NCBI RefSeq assembly: GCF_002027705.1
Contig: NZ_MBTG01000073.1
Coordinates: forward strand, 186,001 to 250,000
Direction: 5' to 3'
DNA from: Paenibacillus ferrarius
GTDB lineage: Bacteria; Bacillota; Bacilli; Paenibacillales; NBRC-103111
Length of the DNA: 64,000 bases
A program made the translations under genes and the position numbers. A model generated the notes under the pieces. The model saw only the letters and a program-made list of their open reading frames with translations, was not told where the DNA came from and did no database searches. Positions 57,503 to 64,000 of this stretch are shown here, in pieces (positions within the stretch are counted from its first letter, which is position 1; the number at the start of each line of letters is the position of its first letter).

Positions 57503-58315
57503 ATGGGGCAAGAACTAGTCAATCAGATAGATACAACATACTCTGTTGAACTACTGTTCGAAGAAGTTCCAATAGTTGATGTTGATAAAATTGCTAAAGA
57601 TTTATTTCGAAATTTTGGTATAAATATTGTCTTGAATAATGATGACAATGAAGTTGTTATAATTACTTTTACTGATTACCAAGTAGAGATACAAGAAGGT
57701 GTCATACTGAATGTTCAATACATTTTTAACAGAAGCTATTCACAAGTAGATAATAAGAGAATCGCACCTGCTTTGCAGCAAACTTGGGATTTTGAAAAAG
57801 CAAATGAAACAGTTTGTAGAGCGAAATATAGTTGCTTGCTTTCGGACGTTTTCGCTTCACAATTGGATTATCGAAGCAGAGTAGAGTTGTTTAATATTGT
57901 TTTATTGACTATATTAAAAAATACAAACTGTATCGCAGTAAATTGGAAGTCTAGTCAAAAGATATCCGACCCTGAATCATTTATTAGTCGATTTGAAAAT
58001 GGCGAGTATTTAAATGGAGCATTGAATGTTAGAATGTTCAAATTGGAGCAAACCAATGATGAGATGATAATGGATACAGTAGGTCTTTCAGGTTTGGGAT
58101 TACCAGATATACAGTGTCGGTTTAATAATATCACCTCATCCGAAATAGCTAGTTTGTTGTACGGCTATGGTAACTATATTTTTGAGAACGGTGATATTTT
58201 TGAAGATGGTGATAGCCTGGATGGAACAGGGGAGATTCAAAAATGGATTTGCAAACGTGAGATGTCATTACTCAACCCCAAAAGAGTTGTTCTTAATATA
58301 AAACCGCAGAAATAA
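57503..58315 (+). CDS. DUF4261-like protein in the immunity cluster
   Basis: Protein of 270 aa with GAAGGAG before ATG 57503. The C-terminal half contains MDTVGLSGLGLPDIQCRF, the characteristic end of DUF4261 proteins, preceded by NCIAVNWKSSQKI. Such proteins occur next to SUKH and toxin genes and may be immunity proteins. No membrane or catalytic motif is visible. A terminator follows directly. Confidence 0.7.
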   Translation: MGQELVNQIDTTYSVELLFEEVPIVDVDKIAKDLFRNFGINIVLNNDDNEVVIITFTDYQVEIQEGVILNVQYIFNRSYSQVDNKRIAPALQQTWDFEKANETVCRAKYSCLLSDVFASQLDYRSRVELFNIVLLTILKNTNCIAVNWKSSQKISDPESFISRFENGEYLNGALNVRMFKLEQTNDEMIMDTVGLSGLGLPDIQCRFNNITSSEIASLLYGYGNYIFENGDIFEDGDSLDGTGEIQKWICKREMSLLNPKRVVLNIKPQK

Positions 58316-58343
58316 ATCAAATAATTGAGAGTTGAAATAATGG

Positions 58344-58375
58344 TGATAGTTGGTAAAACGACTATCATCTTTTTA
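58344..58375 (+). terminator. Rho-independent terminator
   Basis: TGATAGT (58344-58350) pairs with ACTATCA (58361-58367), followed by TCTTTTTATT. It ends the orphan toxin/immunity unit just before the next cassette remnant. Confidence 0.7.
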
Positions 58376-58401
58376 TTCCTAAGTTTAAGATTACTACTTA
58401 G

Positions 58402-58839
58402 GGGACGGGTGATGATTCAAAGCCTAAGGTATTCACAAATACCGTACACTATACATCAAATGCATCTGGTGGTTCGGGTTTAACCTACAAGGTTTTTCAG
58501 AGAAATGATATTGATTGGAGCATGAAACGAACTACAGGAGCGAAACAAGGAATAGGTTTAACAAATGCTGAAGCTGCCTCACGGCATGGACTTGCCCCAA
58601 TTTAACCAGATGGCTTTATAGCCACCTTACACCATTCACGTCAAAGTGGTATAGGACCTTTGTTTGAAGCTAGTACTAGATATCATAATATAACTAACAT
58701 AAGTAAATCTCCTCTTCATCCATATGGTGGAAAGCCTCACCCGTACTATCCTATGGGGAGAGGTAAGGGATCTCTTAGAGAGCAGTTCCAAAAGGTTGAT
58801 TCACCTGAATATTGGAAATGGAGAGGGACACAACAATAG
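58402..58839 (+). pseudogene. LHH-type HNH/Endonuclease VII toxin pseudogene
   Basis: Translating from GGG ACG GGT GAT (58402 onward) gives GTGDDSKPKVFTNTVHYTSN, then QRNDIDWSMKR, TNAEAASRHGLAPI, an in-frame TAA at 58603-58605, then PDGFIATLHHSRQSGIGPLFEAS, YHN, LHPYGGKPHPYYP and a final stop TAG at 58837-58839. This is the complete LHH-type nuclease core of the HNH/Endonuclease VII superfamily with one internal stop and no start codon or spike part. It is preceded by TAG and by the same 18-base border (AAGATTACTACTTAGGGG) as the remnant at 55591. An immunity gene with AGGAGG follows within 16 bases. Confidence 0.8.
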
Positions 58840-58854
58840 GAGGAGTGTATTAAG

Positions 58855-59283
58855 ATGGATAATTTACCAAAAGGATTAGAAGTTGCATTAAAAGAAGAAA
58901 TTTACAATCGAGAAAATGAAGGTGACGTTCTTTCTGCTCTATCACGTCTAAACGTTACTACATCAAATGCTTTTATTCAATTTTATAAAAAGTATAGTGG
59001 TGCATTTTGGAGTGAGGCAGTACCTTATGAATTACTTGATATATGTGATGGTAAAAACAACATAGAAGTGTATACTGAAATTTGTAGAAAGGAACATGGT
59101 TTTCTTCATAATTTTCTAGTGCTAAGCGAACTGTCCACTGGGGCAGTACTTGTGTTAGATAGTATTACTGATAAAGTATATGAAGTTGATTTTGAAGGGG
59201 GTCAAGACCTTCTAATGAACGGAGAATTGGAAGTGAGTTGGTCGAATTTCAATGAGTTTCTAAAGGAATATTTTGAACTATAA
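58855..59283 (+). CDS. SUKH-type immunity protein for the LHH toxin remnant
   Basis: Protein of 142 aa with AGGAGG before ATG 58855. TTSNAFIQFYKKYSGAFWSE and GAVLVLDSITDKVYEVDFEGG followed by a final helix FNEFLKEYF match the SUKH/SMI1-KNR4 pattern. The gene is intact although its toxin has an internal stop, as expected where immunity is kept against toxins of neighbours. Confidence 0.75.
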   Translation: MDNLPKGLEVALKEEIYNRENEGDVLSALSRLNVTTSNAFIQFYKKYSGAFWSEAVPYELLDICDGKNNIEVYTEICRKEHGFLHNFLVLSELSTGAVLVLDSITDKVYEVDFEGGQDLLMNGELEVSWSNFNEFLKEYFEL

Positions 59284-59479
59284 TTGTGTAGTTGAAAGAA
59301 CACTTAACTATTTCATTTCCGGTAATGGGGCGCTACCCAGTGCCGAATGAACCCATCATCCATCATTCAATCATGAACACATTTAACCCATGTAATACCC
59401 GTATGAAGATTTCTCTATATTGTTTGTATGCACAGATGCTTTAATTTTATAACCTAAATAACGCTATTCCGTTACGATG

Positions 59480-59525
59480 AACAGGTCGATTATGGTCAGA
59501 TACTACCATGATTGACCTGTTTTTT
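59480..59525 (+). terminator. Strong rho-independent terminator
   Basis: A 17-base arm from AACAGGTCG (59480) pairs with an arm ending GACCTGTT (59521), with two mismatches or wobbles and a short loop, followed by a T run. It lies about 200 bases behind the last immunity gene. Confidence 0.75.
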
Positions 59526-59882
59526 GCTATGTTTGCTTTCTCACAGGTTCTTGAAAATGCTTCGCAACTGTAGAATGCGCCGCCCCGATAGGGAGGATCA
59601 AAAGGCAAGGCATCTTTTGAGATAGATAGCTCTACCATTAATATTGTTAGGACTTATCTGTTAAATGTTCGCAACAATCTGGCCATTTGCCGCGATAACT
59701 ACTGTGAAAAAACAATCTGGTGACGACCAGTTGACATAGAACAGGTGAGGTATCGTCTTAGGCTAGCCGCCTTCCTACTCCACAGCCGCCCAAGAAGGAA
59801 GGTATTGCATATGAAAACGAAGTACAACGACTTCTGGTTAACTAAGAATAACAAAGCCGCTAATGCGTACATGGACGTAGTA

Positions 59883-59938
59883 CAGACTGGACCTCCTTTG
59901 CGCCCTACGATGATGAGCCGAAGCAGGGCGTTAAGCCC
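59883..59938 (+). repeat. 56-base duplicate of the spike gene hinge (matches 51066-51121)
   Basis: The segment CGGACCTCCTTTGCGCCCTA and its surroundings in the spike-toxin gene at 51066-51121 recur here with about six mismatches over 56 bases. In the intact gene this part encodes the segment between beta-spike and Lys-rich hinge. Here it lies in no supported gene, so it is a relic of another spike-toxin copy. Confidence 0.85.
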
Positions 59939-60176
59939 TCAGTTGTACTTACATAAATTTCATTACTAATCCTTATCAAAACATTTTTCCAGTGAATGTA
60001 TGAGTGGTACAGTATTAATTGGTCCTACCGACACTACTATGCCTAGCGCTGCTGCGTATTTAGCCTTTTACATATAAAATAGTGATTGTCGAAGTATCCA
60101 TCCTTAAGGTATTATTCTGTAGTATGGAAATTTTTCCAAGTTTTCGGAAGACCAAATAAGGATGGCAGGTGAACGG

Positions 60177-61217
60177 ATGAGTCTAATTGAAGTACAGGAT
60201 CTAACCAAAACATTTCGGCAAGCGGTCAAAGCTCCAGGTTTAGTAGGCGCGGTTAAACACATGTTTACCCAGAAATACAGGGAGAAGCAGGCGGTAAACG
60301 GCATCAGCCTGAGTATTGAAGCAGGGGAAGCCGTAGCTTATGTAGGGCCTAATGGAGCTGGTAAATCGACTACGATCAAAATGCTCTCAGGTATTTTGGT
60401 GCCGACATCCGGCAGTGTAATGGTTGATGGCGTGGTTCCCCATAAGCAAAGAACGGACAATGCGAGAACCATCGGGGCTGTATTCGGCCAACGAACACAA
60501 TTGTGGTTCGATCTGCCGATCATAGAATCTTTTGCGCTGCTCAAAGATATTTACGAAATTCCGGAAGCGGTTTATCGGTACAATATGGATCGTTTTACCG
60601 AGCTGCTCTCGCTGGATGAATTTCTGCATCAACCTACACGCAAGCTATCTCTGGGACAACGGATGAGAGCGGATTTAGCTGCTGCTCTGCTGCACAACCC
60701 TCGAATTGTCTATTTAGACGAACCGACCATCGGCTTGGATATTGCAGTGAAAGTGAAGATTCGAGAGTTTATTAAGCAAATGAACCGCGAACAGGGAACG
60801 ACCATTATTTTAACGACGCATGATTTGGAGGACATCGAGGATATTTGCCGCAGGCTTGTTATTATCGATCAGGGTAGGATCATCTATGATGGGAGCCTTC
60901 AGGCTGTCAAGGACGCTTTTGCTCGGGAGAGGACGATCCACTTCCAGCTGAGTCAGCCGCTATCGGGCAATGAACATCTGTTAACTGACTGGCCAGGAGC
61001 CGTCGTAGAACAGAAGGATGGTCAGCATATTGCGATCCGCTTTGACCGGTTTGAGGTATCAGCCAGCGAAGTCGTGAGCCGTGTCATGCGATTGGGTGAA
61101 GTGATTGACTTCCGTATCGATGAACCGAAGATCGAGCATGTGATTCGCAGGGTTTATGAAGGGGAGCTTGTATTAACGGATGCGGAGCCGCCGAAAGCGA
61201 TGGTGGCGAATGATTAG
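60177..61217 (+). CDS. ABC-2-type exporter ATP-binding protein
   Basis: ATPase of 346 aa. It starts with SLIEVQDLTKTF, then Walker A GPNGAGKST, a Q loop in FGQRTQLWFD, signature LSLGQRMR, Walker B IVYLDEP with GLDI, and switch H in LTTHDLEDIE. The C-terminal 90 residues are a regulatory extension. ATG 60177 has AGGTGA five bases upstream and is preferred over ATG 60162. The two following permease genes complete an exporter. Substrates in this family include lipids, peptides and antibiotics; none can be inferred here. Confidence 0.9.
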   Translation: MSLIEVQDLTKTFRQAVKAPGLVGAVKHMFTQKYREKQAVNGISLSIEAGEAVAYVGPNGAGKSTTIKMLSGILVPTSGSVMVDGVVPHKQRTDNARTIGAVFGQRTQLWFDLPIIESFALLKDIYEIPEAVYRYNMDRFTELLSLDEFLHQPTRKLSLGQRMRADLAAALLHNPRIVYLDEPTIGLDIAVKVKIREFIKQMNREQGTTIILTTHDLEDIEDICRRLVIIDQGRIIYDGSLQAVKDAFARERTIHFQLSQPLSGNEHLLTDWPGAVVEQKDGQHIAIRFDRFEVSASEVVSRVMRLGEVIDFRIDEPKIEHVIRRVYEGELVLTDAEPPKAMVAND

Positions 61218-62004
61218 AAAATATGTGTCACTAGCCCAAATGTCTATGCAAAACAGCATTGCCTACCGCAGTTCATTTATCATCAATATTGTCGGCAGCC
61301 TTCTCCTCCTTGTATCCATGATGTATTTGTGGAAAGCGATTTACGCGGAGAGGACAGAGGTAGGCGGGTTTACTTGGGAAGCTATGAAAGCGTATTTATT
61401 AATAACGTTTATTTCAAATTCAGTTTTGTCCTTTACCTCGGAGGGCCGTATTGCCGGGAAAATACGCGATGGCAGCGTCTCCTTGGATTTGTTGAAGCCG
61501 TTGGACTTTCAGAAGGCACGCTTCTCCGAAACGTTGGGGACGAGCTTATTTGAAGGAACGGTGACCATTGTGCTGACTATCTTGGTGCTCGCCTTTTTCT
61601 CAGGAGTTCAGATGCCTGTAGGCTTCACGGCCTGGCTATTATTTGCAATAAGCTTGCTTGCCGCGCTGCTTGTGAAATTCGGTGTAGTCTATCTCGCTGG
61701 CTTATGCTGTTTTTGGACGGATAGCTTCTATGGTATTTCACTGGCGAGAGCAGCTATCACCAACCTGCTTTCAGGTGCATTGGCTCCTTTGGCATTTTTC
61801 CCTGATTGGTTGAAATCGCTTTGTCTGCTGCTTCCGTTTCAGGGGATCGTTCACATTCCGGCTACGATCTATTTGGGTCAGACTTCTTCCATGGAAGCTG
61901 TTCGAATGGTTGCGGTCCAGCTGATATGGGGCGTGGTGTTATGGCTGCTCGGTAAATTGCTGTGGAACATAGCGGTGAAAAAAGTGACGATACACGGCGG
62001 CTAA
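61210..62004 (+). CDS. ABC-2-type exporter permease
   Basis: Membrane protein of 264 aa with about six membrane segments, starting at ATG 61210, which overlaps the ATPase stop by eight bases. MIRKYVSLAQMSMQNSIAYRSSFIINI is typical of the ABC-2/DUF990 permease N-terminus. It forms the channel with the next permease. Confidence 0.87.
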   Translation: MIRKYVSLAQMSMQNSIAYRSSFIINIVGSLLLLVSMMYLWKAIYAERTEVGGFTWEAMKAYLLITFISNSVLSFTSEGRIAGKIRDGSVSLDLLKPLDFQKARFSETLGTSLFEGTVTIVLTILVLAFFSGVQMPVGFTAWLLFAISLLAALLVKFGVVYLAGLCCFWTDSFYGISLARAAITNLLSGALAPLAFFPDWLKSLCLLLPFQGIVHIPATIYLGQTSSMEAVRMVAVQLIWGVVLWLLGKLLWNIAVKKVTIHGG

Positions 62005-62040
62005 GAGGAGACGAAGCTGAAAAGGGAAAGAGGTGGCCGG

Positions 62041-62844
62041 TTGAAGAGGAAGATTAGTCGATCTATGTACTTATATACACGGCTGATGAGCCAGCAATTA
62101 AAAGCTATATTGGAATATCAGGCGGACTTTCTGCTACTCGTTATTGCAGCAGGTTTGACGCAGGTGATGGGGCTAATTTTTATATGGGTCATCTATCAAA
62201 AAATACCGCAAATCCACGGTTGGGATTTCTGGGAAGTTATTTTTATTTATGCGATCATTAATTTTACGACAGGCGTTTCTCAGTTCTTTTTTGAAGGGAC
62301 ATGGCGGATTGGATTTCTGGTCAACTCGGGAGAATTGGATCGAATGCTGCTTCGCCCCATATCGCCAGTGCTTCAGGTGCTTAGTGGTGCTGTCGGAATG
62401 AACGGTTTAGGCAACATGGTGGTAGGAGGTATTATGCTTGTAAATGCACTTCGTTATGTTCATATCGAGTGGACTTGGGATAAGGCGCTAATTGGCTTTG
62501 TGTTATTTATCTCAGCTATGGTTACGCGTACTGCGATTAACCTTATATCCAATTCGCTTGTTTTCTGGACACAAGCCCCTAATAATTCCTTACCAATGAT
62601 GGTCAGCAGTTTGGCCGAATTCGCCAAATTTCCGATTACAATCTATTCGTTTGGTGTACAGTTATTTTTCTCCTTGATACTTCCGTATGCATTTGTAAGC
62701 TTTTTTCCGGCGGCCTACTTGTTCGACAAACAGAGCTGGGGCTGGATAGGATTGCTGACTCCGTTGGCTGCAATTTACTGTGTGGTTTTAGGCATAGCTA
62801 TATTTAGAAAAGGATTGAGTCAATACGAAGGAGCGGGGAGTTGA
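62041..62844 (+). CDS. ABC-2-type exporter permease, second subunit
   Basis: Membrane protein of 267 aa from TTG 62041 (AGAGGTGG upstream) with about six membrane segments. ILEYQADFLLLVIAAGLTQ near the start and LVNSGELDRMLLRPISPV, a GxLxxxLLxPxxP motif, are typical of the DUF990-type permeases. It is cotranscribed with the ATPase and the first permease; a hairpin overlaps its end. Confidence 0.87.
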   Translation: MKRKISRSMYLYTRLMSQQLKAILEYQADFLLLVIAAGLTQVMGLIFIWVIYQKIPQIHGWDFWEVIFIYAIINFTTGVSQFFFEGTWRIGFLVNSGELDRMLLRPISPVLQVLSGAVGMNGLGNMVVGGIMLVNALRYVHIEWTWDKALIGFVLFISAMVTRTAINLISNSLVFWTQAPNNSLPMMVSSLAEFAKFPITIYSFGVQLFFSLILPYAFVSFFPAAYLFDKQSWGWIGLLTPLAAIYCVVLGIAIFRKGLSQYEGAGS

Positions 62845-62860
62845 AGCCCGCTCTTTGTTT
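62831..62860 (+). terminator. Rho-independent terminator overlapping the exporter end
   Basis: GAGCGGG (62831-62837) pairs with CCCGCTC (62847-62853), followed by TTTGTTT. The left arm lies in the last codons of the permease. It lies 20 bases before the end of the convergent immunity gene. Confidence 0.7.
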
Positions 62861-62876
62861 AACATATGGCTTTAGC

Positions 62877-64000
62877 TCAGTCCAACTCTGCACGAGTGAA
62901 CAGATCGTGAATAAGTACCTCATCCTCACAGGCAGATTTGAACGCCCATGCGAACAGTTCTACAGCGGTTCCATTACTCGAGTAGGCACAGAACATATCT
63001 GCTTCCGGGTCAAAATGAATCGTGTCCGCGAGCTCCGGCATCCGCTCATTCAAGAACACCGCCGCCAGTGATGCCCAATCGTAACCGTTGCCTTCGAACC
63101 CCTCGTCCGCCCTGCTGTTGAATAGCTCGGTCAAATAGCTGCCGACCGTCAGGATGACAGATTTGCCGCCATTGTTCTGTTTCACGAGGATAAAGGGGGC
63201 GACATCCTTCGGTTCTCTTGCAGTTGTCAATGCCTGTGCAGCTTCGGTTTCTGCTGAAAACTTTGCTATCACCGCACTGCGTGCCTCGTCCGTGAAACGG
63301 AGAACTCCATTCTCCTGAACGATAAGGCCTCCCCCGATCCGCCCATCCAGCCAATCGCTGATGAAGCCGGGAGCATACCCTCCTTGGCCGAATTCGCCGC
63401 CGAAAGCGATCATTTGATCATAGGTATCCAGATACTGCTGACGGCTGGCAGTCGGGAAAGCGTTGGTGTATAGCCAGAACTGCACATCGTACATGAGATG
63501 AGACCGCTCATCCGCATGAAATGAGAAGTGGCCCTTCTCTTGAACGATCCGGGTACAGACGCTGCGTATTTTGGACTCCAGCCCGTCCACCTCAGAGGCC
63601 TGACTGCAGAGTTCCGTGAGCAGTGGAGAGAATTTTCCTTCAGCCACTTTGCGCAGATCGTTCTCTTTATCTTCTTCGGAAGTGTCGTAATCCTCATCAT
63701 TGACCAGACCGCGGATGAACGTCTCGAAGTCCGGCGCCAAGAATGTTATCTCGTAATCATCTTCCTGATCGACATGAATGACTGCAGGTTCGCCGTCCTT
63801 CCCACAGTGACTGTAATCCAGCATCACGACATCGTGCCCTGCCGAAGGGCAGTCACAGATGACTACGCCGATATCCGGATAGCCCCACTCCTCAATCATG
63901 AACGGACTGCCGAGATCACCGCAGATCGAGTAGCTTTTGTCGCGGCCGATCCCCATAATTCCCGTTATAGCAATATGATCCTCAGCCCAAGAGGTAGCTT
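62877..64000 (-). CDS. SUKH plus Imm51-like immunity protein (N-terminus outside window)
   Basis: The frame stays open to the window edge (it includes SWAEDHIAITGIMGIGRDKSYSI), so the 5' end is missing. The N-terminal visible part is a SUKH domain (EEWGYPDIGVVICDCPSAGHDVVMLDY, VHVDQEDDYEITFLA), followed by a helical middle and a C-terminal Imm51-like domain with GNGYDWASLAAVFLNERMPELADTIHFDPEADMFCAYS. It is a two-domain immunity protein. The G+C content is visibly higher than that of the toxin island, so it probably belongs to the older chromosomal backbone or came from another source. Confidence 0.82.
   Translation of the reverse strand, partial: ATSWAEDHIAITGIMGIGRDKSYSICGDLGSPFMIEEWGYPDIGVVICDCPSAGHDVVMLDYSHCGKDGEPAVIHVDQEDDYEITFLAPDFETFIRGLVNDEDYDTSEEDKENDLRKVAEGKFSPLLTELCSQASEVDGLESKIRSVCTRIVQEKGHFSFHADERSHLMYDVQFWLYTNAFPTASRQQYLDTYDQMIAFGGEFGQGGYAPGFISDWLDGRIGGGLIVQENGVLRFTDEARSAVIAKFSAETEAAQALTTAREPKDVAPFILVKQNNGGKSVILTVGSYLTELFNSRADEGFEGNGYDWASLAAVFLNERMPELADTIHFDPEADMFCAYSSNGTAVELFAWAFKSACEDEVLIHDLFTRAELD

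Larger units (their letters stand above)
59284..60176. other. Non-coding region with cassette debris
   Basis: About 890 bases without a supported gene. It holds a strong terminator (59480-59525) and a 56-base fragment of the spike gene (59883-59938). Short open frames exist (for example 59745-59969 and 59638-59447 on the minus strand), but their translations resemble no family and they overlap the debris. The region looks like the worn end of the toxin island before the exporter genes. Confidence 0.6.

Noticed and set aside
59447..59638. 63-aa gene on the minus strand
   Set aside because: It overlaps a strong terminator hairpin, and its translation looks like no protein family.
59745..59969. 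74-aa gene
   Set aside because: It overlaps the 56-base spike fragment in another frame, has no ribosome site and resembles no family.
1..64000. CRISPR arrays, tRNA, rRNA, complete insertion sequences
   Set aside because: I looked for repeat-spacer patterns, cloverleaf ends and transposase motifs and saw none that I could support.

Overview
The window looks like chromosomal DNA of a Paenibacillus-like spore-forming Bacillota. The support is: YesM/YesN-type histidine kinase and AraC-type response regulators beside sugar ABC transporters, a YtaF/MntP-type membrane protein, very large S-layer (SLH) surface proteins with Big_2 and LamG-like modules, Shine-Dalgarno sites close to AGGAGG, frequent TTG/GTG starts, and SUKH immunity genes. 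This assignment is inference; there is no rRNA or tRNA in the window. All similarities are from reading the translations; no search was run.

Region 1 (1-15.3 kb) is carbohydrate uptake and catabolism. A plus-strand operon holds the end of an AraC-type regulator, a sugar-binding lipoprotein, two permeases, a phosphotriesterase-like hydrolase, a KDPG-type aldolase and a YtaF-like membrane protein. A minus-strand operon follows with a second binding protein, two permeases and an N-acetylneuraminate-lyase-like aldolase. Divergent from it are a sensor kinase, a response regulator and an aldo/keto reductase. Neither sugar operon encodes its own ATPase, so both probably share an MsmX-type ATPase encoded elsewhere.

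Region 2 (15.7-30.1 kb) is a complete ABC importer of the 2-aminoethylphosphonate type (binding protein, ATPase, fused double permease). It is followed by two giant SLH-anchored surface proteins, one carrying a calcineurin-like phosphoesterase domain.

Region 3 (30.2-52.6 kb) is the most interesting part: a compact locus that reads as a contractile injection system (CIS). It has a sheath-like protein (722 aa, apparently fusing TssB-like and TssC-like parts), a tube-like protein, a J-domain protein, two FHA proteins, an intact PP2C phosphatase, a membrane-anchored PP2C-like protein that lacks key metal ligands, an actin/Hsp70-fold ATPase, several unassigned probable baseplate proteins, two spike (VgrG/gp27-gp5-like) paralogues and a DUF4280 PAAR-like tip. 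It is flanked by a Ser/Thr kinase and a divergent von Willebrand A membrane protein. The kinase/FHA/phosphatase set mirrors the threonine-phosphorylation control of Gram-negative type VI secretion. I see no TssJLM membrane complex, ClpV, tape measure or lysis genes. The second spike carries a C-terminal WHH-type HNH/Endonuclease VII toxin, followed by SUKH immunity genes.

Region 4 (52.6-60.1 kb) is an A+T-rich store of toxin/immunity cassettes and spike-gene fragments: an orphan SHH-type nuclease with immunity genes, an LHH-type nuclease pseudogene with an intact immunity gene, two short duplicated pieces of the spike gene, a MORN-like gene and an endonuclease V gene. A 13-base motif recurs in the same reading phase at the linker in front of the toxin domains, which suggests a cassette-exchange point.

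Region 5 (60.2-64 kb) is a three-gene ABC-2 exporter and a SUKH plus Imm51-like immunity protein cut by the window edge.
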